DNA of 64,000 bases, from the NCBI GenBank assembly GCA_026419775.2, contig JAOPGA020001034.1:23417-87416 (forward strand), in the 5' to 3' direction. The translations under genes were made by a program, and so were the position numbers. Origin of the DNA: Acrasis kona. Taxonomy: Eukaryota; Heterolobosea; Eutetramitea; Acrasida; Acrasidae. A model generated the notes under the pieces. The model was not told where the DNA came from. It was given only the letters and a program-made list of their open reading frames with translations, and made no database searches. Shown piece by piece: positions 40,565 to 50,599 of this stretch. The first letter of the stretch is position 1, and the number at the start of each line of letters is the position of its first letter.

Positions 40565-41720
40565 TAAATAAATCAGGCATTAAATTTTTCATCCCTTTCT
40601 CTACAAAAAATGTTTTCGCCCACTCCTTGACGTGTTCCTCACTCTCCATAAGTCTCTTTTGAATGTAGTCCTTGATAACTTTCATCTCTTCAGATAGGTA
40701 GTCGTACCCTTCTTCATCAGATTCCTTTTCATGGTCCGTGTCTGTTGTAACGATTGGGGTAATGGCCGGCACTTTGTTTTTCCGCTTTGGCTTCTTATTC
40801 TTTATTTTTAAGGGTGGAGGTGTGTAGGGAGTTGCGGCAACTGGCGTTTGACTCCGGCCCCAAGGTGTGATTTTTATGGTTAAATTTGGTTCATCTGTTT
40901 TTTTCTTTTTTGGCTTTTCAATGAGTGGTTTTGGAGGGTAGTTAAAAGATGCATCAGACTTTCTTCTCACTTCCAAACCAGTTCTCGGAAAAGATTCAGA
41001 CTTTCTCCTCGAGAAGTAAGAATCTTCGCTTAAATGTATGTTAGATTGTTTTTCAGTGGGTGTTTCTGTGCTTGCAATTCCCCTAATCCTTTTGTTGGCT
41101 TCGTGAAGCTTTGAGAAACGGTTAATAATGGTAAGCAGGTCCTGACCATCTAACAAGCTCACGCCAATCTTAATGGGCGAGCTGGGGCTAGGTTTATCGA
41201 AGGTACTCGAGGGAGAAGTTGGTGAAGGTGTTGTTGCTTGCGAAATTGACCTTCTTCGGCTTACCGGAGGTAGCTGGGCCTTCAATAATGAATGTTTAGG
41301 TAGAGAGGTTGTTTCCGTTAAATTATTGTCGCATGTGTTTGATAAACTAGAAGTAGGTCTCTCCTTTATAGCGAAGTTTGTTGATCTTGGTTGGAAAGAA
41401 ATTGGTGTCACAGCTATGCTTACATCAGAGGTGAAGTCCTTACGAACATGTGTTGATGGGTCGGTCTTATGTGCGAGGGTCCTCGGTATTTCTGTGCCAC
41501 GCAAGTTCAAAGTAGTTGGTGAGGGAAATCGTAGTATCCTTGTTTTACTTTGTGTCGAAAATGTAGTATGCAACGGTGGTAGTTGGGCATCAGTTGATGT
41601 CGAGTTTGTTATTAGAAATGGCGGATTTTCTAGCTTTTGGTGATTACAGTCTTTTACTACCTCACCATCAATATAATGTTTTATGGATGAGAGTATCTTA
41701 GCAACAGATGAATCTACCAT
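40557..41720 (-). CDS. disordered protein of unknown function
   Basis: 387 residues from the ATG at 41720. An in-frame stop lies a few codons further upstream, so the start is well bounded unless an extra exon exists. The chain is Ser/Thr/Pro/Lys-rich with repeated RRKSESFPRTG- and RRKSDASFNYPP-like basic-Ser sites, plausible AGC-kinase or 14-3-3 sites. The last ~70 residues are more ordered (EEGYDYLSEEMKVIKDYIQ to MKNLMPDLFTI). No known domain recognised. It overlaps the coiled-coil gene by 8 bp. Confidence 0.72.
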   Translation of the reverse strand: MVDSSVAKILSSIKHYIDGEVVKDCNHQKLENPPFLITNSTSTDAQLPPLHTTFSTQSKTRILRFPSPTTLNLRGTEIPRTLAHKTDPSTHVRKDFTSDVSIAVTPISFQPRSTNFAIKERPTSSLSNTCDNNLTETTSLPKHSLLKAQLPPVSRRRSISQATTPSPTSPSSTFDKPSPSSPIKIGVSLLDGQDLLTIINRFSKLHEANKRIRGIASTETPTEKQSNIHLSEDSYFSRRKSESFPRTGLEVRRKSDASFNYPPKPLIEKPKKKKTDEPNLTIKITPWGRSQTPVAATPYTPPPLKIKNKKPKRKNKVPAITPIVTTDTDHEKESDEEGYDYLSEEMKVIKDYIQKRLMESEEHVKEWAKTFFVEKGMKNLMPDLFTI

Positions 41721-42161
41721 CTGTTGCGATGTGTTCAAAGCAATTTAATTTCTTTAGAGTAGTTCTACTAATTAATCATCGGGAAAAATACGTGCGGTCA
41801 TGACGTTTCATATATGAAAATATTGTTCTTTTTTAGCTAGTTTATTTACATTTATTTACATTTATTTTATGTCCGTGGAATTATTCACACAAACCCGTCA
41901 CGGAAATTCTACTGCCGCGGTTAAATCGAAGCGAAATTATTTATTGTCATTCGGGTCAATGAACACTAGCTGACCTAAACCAGTAATTTCAGGAAAATTG
42001 TACGTGTGTGTATTTTATTACCAGATGTGAAAAGCATCAATGATGTCAAGTCCTTGTTTTGTATCGAGGACACCATGTGATGGACTCTTGATTTGATGTC
42101 AGCACAACAGAGGAAGAATAAAGACAATCTTTAGAAGAAACATGTAATGTACAAATTATTT
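41721..42161. other. intergenic, no supported gene
   Basis: About 440 bp between two minus-strand genes. It includes a short direct repetition of TTTATTTACA near 41840-41865. No gene seen. Confidence 0.5.
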
Positions 42162-43036
42162 TTAAAATAAGTTAGGGTTTTTCTTTAGATAATCTTCAAT
42201 CATCTCCTTCGCAAGCAGATTTGGTCGAATGTCAGCCAACTTGCAAGGCTCTCTTGTCACTGGGTCAAAAGAGTGAAATTCTAAATGTTCTTTGATTGCC
42301 TTCTTTTCGTAAGTAACTCCTGAGGGTGTTATCCATGGATCTCTCATAATGTCAAAAGTGATCTTGCAGCACAAATAATCTAATCAATGTGAGTGACTTG
42401 CTCATGAAAAAGCGTACCAGGTGCTTCGGATTGTGCATGCTGTTGTTCTTTCTGTTCAAAGAATGAATTTAATTGATATCTCTTCAAGCTCTTTAGAGAT
42501 GGTTTAGAAAAGTTATAATATTTTAATTTACTTACATGCTCTTCAATCTCTATGGTTGGATCTAATTCCTCACAGCGATCCATCATCTTCATCGTGTACT
42601 TCTTTACGTCTTTGACTACTTTCAATTGGAGGTCAACATCTCGTTGAGATTTCTTTCTACGAAGGCCAAACAAAGATTCTTGTATGCTTAAAAACAAATC
42701 CTCTCTTACAGATTTCTCCTTGCTAAGTACAAGTGCTTTGTAATATGAGTTATCTGCTTCATCAAGCTTGCACTGCTTTTCCAGAGATTGTGCCAAGTAG
42801 TAATGTCCCTTGACGGATTTTGAGTCAATTTGAATGGCACGCCTGCTATCGTTTTCACTCTCTTTGTATTCGTCGATCTTGAAATAGGATATTGCTCTGT
42901 TTGAATATAGTATGTCACAATCAGGATCATGCTCTATTGCCTGTGTGTATAAACGAATAGCGTCTTTGTATTTGTGCTCCGCATAACATCGGTTTCCTTT
43001 GTCCTTCAAGTGCTTCGCTGCGCGTCCTGAGTCCAT
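42162..43036 (-). CDS. STUB1: CHIP-type TPR/U-box E3 ubiquitin ligase
   Basis: Three exons, 43036-42536, 42490-42418 and 42379-42162, giving 263 residues. Residues 5-110 are three TPRs (LKDKGNRCYAEHKYKDAIRLY), the Hsp70/Hsp90 EEVD-binding module. A helical linker follows. The U-box starts PDYLCCKITFDIMRDPWITPSGVTYEK, restored by splicing, and ends NLLAKEMIEDYL. This is the CHIP/STUB1 plan (human 303 residues). The first intron is 45 nt and free of stops in frame. Retention would insert 15 residues and give a 278-residue form, but its GTAAGT donor and CTAAAG end argue that it is spliced. Known role: ubiquitinates chaperone-bound misfolded proteins. Confidence 0.9.
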
Positions 43037-43260
43037 CCTGTTCGGATTGATTGGTTGTTACAATATTATGTCGGACATATTGATTGAGATTAACCGTTTT
43101 TATAGGAGTTCTTTGGAGGATTTGAATATGAATTACTCTAATTTAAAGGTATATGGATACAGAGGCGGACCATAGTACAATGGTCTTCTTCTGCAAACGC
43201 TATAGTTGTAACCTAGTTACAAAACAAACAAATGTTGAGTTGACCAAAATAAATACAAAG

Positions 43261-43796
43261 ATGTTGTCTCGTTTATGTCTAACAACAAGACTCGTTAAAC
43301 CATCCTACAGGTTTGTTTTAGTGTGCAAAATTTAATTTAAATTACCGTAAAGGCACTATGCGATTCTTCCACAAGTATTAAAGGCAACTTCTCCGCATTC
43401 CTACCTCAACAAAACTGAGGTCACACAGAGAGTTTTGGAACACCTGAAAAAAGACAAAAGAATTAACAAGAAGACAGTGAATGAGAACTCACACTTTATT
43501 GCAGACATGGGGTTGGACGAGCTCGACGTAACGAGCATCCTTCAAAACATAGAGAAGGAATTTGCTATTGTTATTACAGGTGATTTAATTTTTTTATTGC
43601 CACTAACAAAAGCAGAGGAGGATGCTGATTCTTTGTGGACTGTTTCGGATGTTATAACCCATGTAACCAAAGACCCTACTGCAAAGTTTGTTTCATTTAT
43701 TACTTTATGCCTCAAAATTATAGAGCTGTTGGATCTAGGCACACTGTTCAGGATCCAAGACCAAACACTGATGAAATTGGTCTTAATTATGATTAA
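43261..43796 (+). CDS. mitochondrial acyl carrier protein-like, phosphopantetheine Ser replaced by Glu
   Basis: Four exons, 43261-43310, 43353-43579, 43613-43685 and 43724-43796, giving 140 residues. The N-terminus (MLSRLCLTTRLVKPSYRHYA) is a good mitochondrial presequence. The core follows mitochondrial ACP/NDUFAB1: RVLEHLKKDKRI, HFIADMGLDELD, IEKEFAIVI and TVSDVITHV. Where ACPs have DSL with the 4'-phosphopantetheine serine, this protein has Asp72-Glu73-Leu74. Known mACP roles are lipoate/fatty-acid synthesis and, with LYR proteins, complex I and Fe-S assembly. Without the serine only a structural role is expected. The second intron is 33 nt and in frame. The third removes a run that would otherwise give a long unrelated tail. 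Confidence 0.82.
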
Positions 43797-44241
43797 ATGT
43801 AGGAGAGAACTTTTAAAAATGCGGTTTAAATGTACTTGGTTAATATATGGTTTTATTTACTTAACTCTTTCATTTGCACACCGTGATTTTATTTTTACCT
43901 TGTCCATTTTTGAATATTCAACATTTATGCAACTCCTATGGCCACTACAACGTAATCGCGCACTATGGCCTTTCGTAGCCTATAGATTGACATAAACTGT
44001 ATCGAAATTATAACTAGGTTCAAATTCGAAGTCACATCTGTGTTTTCTCTTTGTGAATCGTGCTTTAATTTTTCAATTAATTCGTGATTCGTGCTTTCAT
44101 TTTGTTCGTTGAGTATGTTGTCCTTGAGCGCCAACTTGTTATTTGAGTGTTGGTTGACATGAAGTACGCCAAACAAACCTGTACTCAACGAGTATATTTT
44201 TGGTCAACGAAAGACACCCGGCTCACTATACAAACAGTCAC
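43797..44241. other. intergenic, no supported gene
   Basis: 445 bp. A minus-strand open frame (44188 to 43925) lacks an in-frame ATG near its beginning, and I could not splice one on. It ends in a hydrophobic run (RDYVVVAIGVA). I leave it uncalled. Confidence 0.4.
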
Positions 44242-47200
44242 ATGGTTGTACCGGGGCGCGATAATATCGATCAACGGGACAAAGGAATAAATGATTCCAA
44301 TGATAACGTCACACAATCCCAAGACAGATATAGGAACGAAGGAACCTACCATGACGACAATGAAGAATATCTTCGAAGAAGAGCATCGTCCACTAGCAAC
44401 AGATACAGAAGACGGAATGTATCAAATTATTTGGATGATCAGTTCGATAATTATAGATTTGAATCTAACAGGGATCAGCGAGCTGATTTCAGAAATGAGC
44501 AACAAGTGCGATTCACTCTTACATATAATCAATAAATATATAGTATTCATTCAGGAACTATGGCAGCGTTTACGAGGATAGGCGACCTCGAACAGTCACT
44601 GGAGAAGAGACAAGAACTCAGGGGTTCTATTTTAAACCTCGTAGGGAGAAGCTAAATTGGAGAGCTTTGAACCAGATTGACATTAGCAAATTAATGGATG
44701 ATGTAGACATTGATACTCTTGAAAGCATCACAAAGAATCTAAGTTTTTCCAGAATAGAACTAAACGGTACTATTTCTGTCTCTATTATTCTAATTTTGTT
44801 AGATTTAAGATATTTTAATGAGGAAACTTTTGCACACATTTTCAGATTATCACAACTAATTATTGAGTACCTACTCTATGTACAAAATTTCTTGGCCGCC
44901 AAAAAGACCAATATCGAAAGGGACGTCAAAATCGTTCTTGAAGATTTGGACAAATGTAGAGCAGCTTTAATAAAAACAGTTCGTCCACCAACATTCATTT
45001 TACAATAACTATTCCAGACAGAGGAAAATGTTTATCTTAAGCGTGACTTGAAAAGAAAAAAGAAGACTATTTATGCATACGAGGTAGTCTTTGGTGCTAA
45101 TCCTGAAAAAGCTAGGATCATGATGGCACAACAACACTCTGGGTTTAGAAATGCATTTGACATATGTGCACCACCTGCCCCCACTCAAAACTTCAACGAC
45201 GGTCAATTCGACTTGAAAAGGTTAGAGGACCAAATATTGACTAGGTTGCAACAAAAAGAGGAAAAGATGCATACACAACTTCAAAATGAATTCAAGGTAA
45301 CGTTTAATTCTCACTATTCATAAATGAATCTCACATTGATAGAAATTTACAGAATCGTACAGAAACCAGCAAGATACTACCTTGGAGACTCTAAAGACAC
45401 TTCAAGAATCTCTTCGGACCAAAGATTCTGGAGTACGAGATAGCACGAATCTCACTAGGAAGATTCAAGAAGAATTAAATAAAAACAACCAAGTACGCAA
45501 TCTTTTCTTTAATTTCAAATAACATCTCAATGCAGTCCTTCAAAAAAGAACTTGAACACTTGATGAAGAAAATGGAACAAAGTGCACAAAATTCCAAACA
45601 GAATCTAGACCATGCCAGAACATCATTAAGACAAAGCATCAACCAGATGAGAATATCTCAAGCAGAGTTACAAGCAACCAGCGCAATAGCACAATCACAA
45701 AAGAAAGATAACAAACCAAAACAAAAAACAGCATCAGATCTGGTCAAGAACATTGAAGTACAAAAAGACATTGAGACACAAAGCATCAGAAGATCAACAG
45801 AGGCAGCAAGACAATCAATACAGCGCACAGAGTCACCAACTCCAATCATTGTCAAACCAGCTTCAATACAAAAACCTCAACCACAACATTTCACACATCA
45901 AATACAAAAACCTCAACCACAACAACAACCAGAACAACATGATGAATTATCAGAACCAGAATACGAATCACCCGAAATGGACCAACAAGAAGAAGAAGAG
46001 GAAGAAGACATTGAATTTGATTATTCAAACACAACAGCAGAAGATGTCGTTGTACATGATGTGCGTCAATCAACTCAACTCAACTCAAGATTCGAATCAA
46101 AGCTACAACAAAGAATATACGATGAAATGGACGTTGATGCATTCTGGGATAATTACCAACCTACATTAATCAGTAACGTCCACTTTTCACGCAACCTTCA
46201 TTAACACTTCATAGGAGCTTGGAGAGGTAAGAAGTACGTCACCACCAAATTCGAACACAACGACAATGACATTGAAGAACAACGTTACGAATTAATGGAT
46301 GCCATCGAGGGCATATTAGCACATGATTGGGAAATCGACCAACATACATTCTTAACCGAAAAGGACTTTGATAAAAAGATGAAGAGATTGGAAAAGATGA
46401 GGAGCGAACGCTTTAGAAATAACCATGAATATGAACAAACACATTTACAAATAACTGATCACATTGAGAACATTGTGGATGAACATTACAAACCAATCAT
46501 TAAAAAGAAATTATCATCAACATCAACAAAACAAAAATCAACGACGACAAAAAGACAACAAAAAGTAATTTCATCTCCCATACATGATCATGATCAAGAT
46601 GATGATCATCGTGATGATGAAAATGTAAAAGATGTAAAAAGAGTAGAGAATAATACAAACGATGAAGATGATGAATTCGAACAAGAAGATCAAAAAGAGG
46701 CGACGAAGCATCAAGAAAACAAATCGTCGTTACAAATTCCACTTCGTAAAGCACTACCTCCACATCCACAAAAAATCAATTCCGAAAAATTAGATCAAAT
46801 CAAAAACGCGAGCAGAACGCCAGCAATCGTACAATCCATCACGCCAACCATCGTACCAAGAAAACCATTCCAACAACAACCATCTCAATCACAATCTCAT
46901 TCGAATCAAAATTATCAAAATGACCAACAAGATGATGAAGAAGAAGATGATGATGATGATGATGAAGATGTTACTTCGATTGATTCACAAAAGAGTATGG
47001 ATCGTAAAGATTTCAGTAGGACAAGTATAGAGCCATTAACTAAATTTAGTCCAAAAAATAACTCAACCATAACTCAGCAACAAGTACCTCCTATCATACA
47101 GACCAAACAACAGGCTCAAGTGATTCAACAAAAAAAAGTTGCATCTCAGCTCGTTCACGAGGCCATTGCTAAAAAGAATCAAATTATCAAATCGCCATCA

Positions 47201-47815
47201 TCTTCGAATCAACAACAACCTCCACCTACTATTAGCATAAATGCGGTCCAACAGTTCGAAGAAACGGATGAAAGTTCAATTCAATCTCCATCTTCAAAAT
47301 TACAAATTCCATCAAATGTGAAAAATACAACAACTACGATAGTAGATAAGAGTTTGGATGAAATATCGGAAATCGAACAAAAGGAAGCAGCTCCGGTGAA
47401 AATTGAAAAAAAATTAATCAATGACAATATTGTAAATTTAATGTCGACTGATGATTATGAAGAAGATGATTTGAGTGATATACCGATGGCTCAAGAACAA
47501 AATAACGTAAAGACAACCGCAGAGCCCGCCATTTCTTTACAAAAGAAAAATGCAATTTTGTCCATGAGCGCCGATAGTGATTCTGATATTCCGATGCCCA
47601 TCACTCCCACTCATCAAAAAGGTAACGATGAAGAAAAGAAACAACAACCAGTCGACAAGAAGGATTTGAAGAACAATCCAACCACTGATGAATTGGACGA
47701 AAAGATGAAACAATTAGAGGGAGAAATTAGCGAATTGAAAAAGAAGGCTCCTGTTAAAAATAAGGATCAAGATGATTTGGATTTTGATTATAATGATTTG
47801 GATTCTTCCTTGTAA
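44242..47815 (+). CDS. DZIP1-like ciliary protein lacking the zinc finger
   Basis: Six exons: 44242-44505, 44544-44978, 45018-45296, 45343-45492, 45536-46172 and 46215-47815, joined to 1121 residues. Residues ~116-240 match the N-terminal domain of DZIP1/Iguana: FYFKPRREKLNWRALNQID, LESITKNLSFSRIE and FRLSQLIIEYLLYVQNFL. A long coiled coil follows (about 240-480, with KKELEHLMKKMEQSAQ). The C-terminal half is disordered and rich in Gln, Asp and Lys. In animals a C2H2 finger follows the N-terminal domain. Here the corresponding stretch (YAYEVVFGANPEKARIMM) has no CxxC. Known role: basal-body/transition-zone assembly and ciliogenesis, which implies a flagellate stage. Confidence 0.82.
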
Positions 47816-48355
47816 AATAAAAATTATTTTTTTGTAATTTACCTGTGAATGTTTTTGGTCCCTGTCACGGTTATTGTGAAAGAGTTGAGATTGATTACCC
47901 ACAGAAGAATATTTCAAGAATTTCTAATTGCAAAGGACGTTTATAAGTTGGCCGGAGCAACCTTGATTTCATGATTACGAAAATGTTATTGTTGTTATGA
48001 AAATGTCGATGGATAAGTAATAAAAAGAGATGCTTATTATGGTTTCATTGTAAATTAACTTGAATTTACAACGAACATTCGCTCATTTTGTTGCAATCTA
48101 TTGTATGAAGAAAGCAAAAACCTTTCATAACGGTTTTTTGAAGGATATTGAACTTGCGAGGGAGAATTCGTTCAGAAGTCCAGAAAATAAAACACTAGAC
48201 GCACTTGCTATATTTATAGAGAATCATCAAGAGAAAACTTGGAGTATTGATTTGTAGAATAAAAATGAATGCTTCTAACCAAAAGATCTATATCTCGAAC
48301 TTCGATTGTAATAAAGGTTTTTTGATGTCTTCAAAATATCTGTTGAAGCAAACAA
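47816..48355. other. intergenic between DZIP1-like and DcpS-like genes
   Basis: 540 bp. It contains the DZIP1-like polyadenylation signal (AATAAA at 47816) and the upstream region of the DcpS-like gene. A small open frame at its centre is listed separately. Confidence 0.45.
48105..48257 (+). CDS. possible 50-residue ORF or terminal exon (doubtful)
   Basis: From the ATG at 48105 the frame reads MKKAKTFHNGFLKDIEL and ends in WSIDL followed at once by AATAAA (48259). The amino-acid composition is protein-like, and the frame stays open 45 nt upstream of the ATG, so this could be the last exon of a small gene. I could not connect a first exon in phase. Not recognised. Confidence 0.3.
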   Translation: MKKAKTFHNGFLKDIELARENSFRSPENKTLDALAIFIENHQEKTWSIDL

Positions 48356-48990
48356 ATGAGCACCACCCACAAAACAGTGACCGAATCATACGAGCAGTAT
48401 CTGTCATATGTAAATAAGCAAGACATATTATCAAACCAATCAACAACTAAAGACTCTTCCTATGATGCTTTATAGACATATGGTTAGGGACAGTTCCTGG
48501 ATAGAGAGGGAGGCCTCTTCTGGTAAATCCTTGTATCATGATGACGACATTGTTATTGTTTTGAAAGAGCATCATGAGGAAGGCGACTTTCGAAGACTTC
48601 ACGTTCTTACTTTCGTGACCACAAAACACCAAAATATTTTAAGTGTCCGAGACCTGAACGAATCCCATTTACCATTATTAATCTCAATGTACAATCAAAC
48701 AACCGTGGTCCTTATGAACCTCTTCCATATACACCCAAAAGAACTCAGGTGCTTTGTTCACTACGTACCAAGTGTTTTTCGCTTTCATTTGCATTTTTGT
48801 TGCACTGAAATGATCGGCCCAAACATGATGATTGGAAGGGCAATACAAGTACGAACACCTTATATGTTTACTAACATTGTAGTTTCATGACATTATTAAT
48901 AACATTAGTGTAAAGCCTGATTACTATCAAATCGTGAACATGACGTACAGTTTACGCTCAGACGACGAACTATTTTATTGTTTTGAATAA
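48356..48990 (+). CDS. short DcpS-like scavenger decapping protein (HIT domain)
   Basis: Three exons, 48356-48409, 48453-48848 and 48883-48990, joined to 185 residues. The chain follows the C-terminal half of DcpS: SYTLPMMLYRHMVRDSSWI, SVRDLNESHLPLL, ELRCFVHYVPSVFRFHLHF and the last exon SVKPDYYQIVNMTYSLRSDDEL (compare DcpS TLTFALRADDPLL). In the HIT triad the first His is Arg, and the middle, nucleophilic His and last His are kept. The N-terminal domain-swapped half of DcpS (337 residues in human) is absent. Known role of the family: hydrolysis of m7GpppN left after 3'-5' mRNA decay. The last splice is strongly supported by the family pattern. Confidence 0.8.
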
Positions 48991-49013
48991 AAGATTTTTT
49001 ATAAAAATAACAT

Positions 49014-49802
49014 TTATTGATTAGGTATAATGTATATTGATCTTCCTCTCAAAGTACTACCGTGTACCCTTAAAGCAGATTCATACGTTTGTTGATCTCC
49101 AAACTCAACGAAACCGGTGCCATCGTCATGTATTTCTACTTTTACAAGGTGATAGCCTCCGAATAAATGTTCCAACTCTTCCCAAGTAACATTATCAGGT
49201 AGATTAGTTAGCTTCACGCTGTATTGTCCATTCGGTTGAAAAGGATAGGGAGTAGATCTCGGTAGCGATTCGTTGGTGTAGTGGACGTTTGCCTGTTCCA
49301 TCGGAGGTGCATTGGATGGGAGCCTTAAAGTACTTGTATCAATCATGTCGTACTTTTGAATTGGAGTAGTTACAGGTGGGGTATATTGAGGGAAATATTG
49401 TTGCGTTGGCTGTTGGACAGTCTGTGTGTAAGGTTGCTGTACAGTTTGGGTTTGAACTTGCTGTTGAGGTTGTTGTTGTACAGGTTGTTGAACATACTGT
49501 ACCTGGGGCTGTTGTTGTACTGGTTGTTGAATTATAACTACATCAGGATTCTGCCTTGAGGATGAAAGTGTGCTTGCCAGAAGTGCTCCACCTGCTACTG
49601 CACCAACTACTCCTAATCCGCCACCACCAAATCCGAATCCATATCCGGGACAAATTCCGTATCTTGGGTATCCAAGTAGTGGCCTGCGTCCGAAACCAGG
49701 TCCACCGCAGCCGTGATGTCTTGGTCCACCAAATCCTGGGCCACCAAATCCTGGGCCACCAAATCCTGGGCCACCAAAGCCATGAGGTCCGTGTGGGGGC
49801 AT
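49014..49802 (-). CDS. Gly- and Gln-rich RRM protein
   Basis: 262 residues, one exon. The N-terminus is a run of GFGGP repeats with His and Arg (about 1-45), followed by a Gly/Ala/Val segment (GLGVVGAVAGGALLAS) that could insert in membrane or simply be low complexity. Next is a Gln/Val/Pro/Thr-rich stretch of about 60 residues (QQPVQQQPQ-type). The last ~75 residues form an RRM: YSVKLTNLPDNVTWEELEHLF (RNP2-like) and GTGFVEFGD (RNP1-like). An RNA-binding protein with a prion-like, phase-separating N-terminus is the likely reading. It converges with the DcpS-like gene 23 bp away. Confidence 0.75.
   Translation of the reverse strand: MPPHGPHGFGGPGFGGPGFGGPGFGGPRHHGCGGPGFGRRPLLGYPRYGICPGYGFGFGGGGLGVVGAVAGGALLASTLSSSRQNPDVVIIQQPVQQQPQVQYVQQPVQQQPQQQVQTQTVQQPYTQTVQQPTQQYFPQYTPPVTTPIQKYDMIDTSTLRLPSNAPPMEQANVHYTNESLPRSTPYPFQPNGQYSVKLTNLPDNVTWEELEHLFGGYHLVKVEIHDDGTGFVEFGDQQTYESALRVHGSTLRGRSIYIIPNQ
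49727..49785. repeat. 15-bp tandem repeat encoding GFGGP
   Basis: CCACCAAATCCTGGG occurs three times head to tail, followed by a fourth diverged copy (CCACCAAAGCC). In the minus-strand gene this encodes successive GPGFG/GFGGP units. Near-identity of the copies indicates recent slippage expansion. Confidence 0.85.
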
Positions 49803-50599
49803 ATTTGTTTTGTTTTTCTAATGATAATAATACAAGAATAGTATGAAATATATAGAACTTTTCATGGATCCTTTGATCCGCCGCTCTCTTGTAGCGATGG
49901 TTCTAATATAATTACAAAAAGAATTCTTCTAAATCCTATTTTGTATTACCCCGATGTTCTTTACAAATCACTGAAAGTAAACACTCGTTCTGCTCATCTT
50001 TATTAAACGTGAATGACAATAACATAAAAAAACAACATAGAATTGTACATAATTAAAGTGGCAGTTATTGAACACAGTTTTCTCCCTCTTGATATCGTCA
50101 ATTCCTCCTGCTCTTGTTTAACAATAAATTTATTTTTTCTGTATCAACATCAACACCGCATCTAATATTCATTATCGGAGTCTTCAGTTTTCGATGTTGT
50201 CGCTTTCGGTACAATCTTTGAATGGCTCATTCTGCAGAGCAATTAATTTCTTTGATACGTTTGGCGAACATTCTTATTGGGTTAATGTACACCTGTGATG
50301 TGTTTTTACATGTAGCATTGATTAAATTGTACAGCTGTGAATTGCGTCCTGAAAGCATTGTACGGCGCTCCAAACCCGTTTTGCTTTTGTAGCATTTGTT
50401 CCGCTTCAATTTTTCCTCATCTCACTTCAGCACACGCGTCGATTCACCGGGCAAATATAGTCAAGTTTGAATTTTCCATCAACGACTCCTTCCGCGTTAC
50501 CTCGCACTTGACGGAAAATACAGTTGTTTATGTTTTGTAAAGAAGACTTGACTCAAACTTGAAAACCAACCAAATTGATTGGAAACACATTGAATCGAC
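49803..50599. other. intergenic, no supported gene
   Basis: About 800 bp between the divergent RRM and sterol reductase genes. Short frames on both strands around 50227-50540 look like chance. No tRNA-like elements recognised. Confidence 0.45.

Noticed and set aside
43686-43995. Long hydrophobic C-terminal extension of the acyl carrier protein
   Set aside because: Removing a 38-nt GT-AG intron at 43686-43723 gives a normal short polar C-terminus ending at 43796.
43925-44188. Minus-strand 87-codon frame
   Set aside because: No in-frame ATG near its start, none could be spliced on, and it lies in the 3'UTR/promoter gap.
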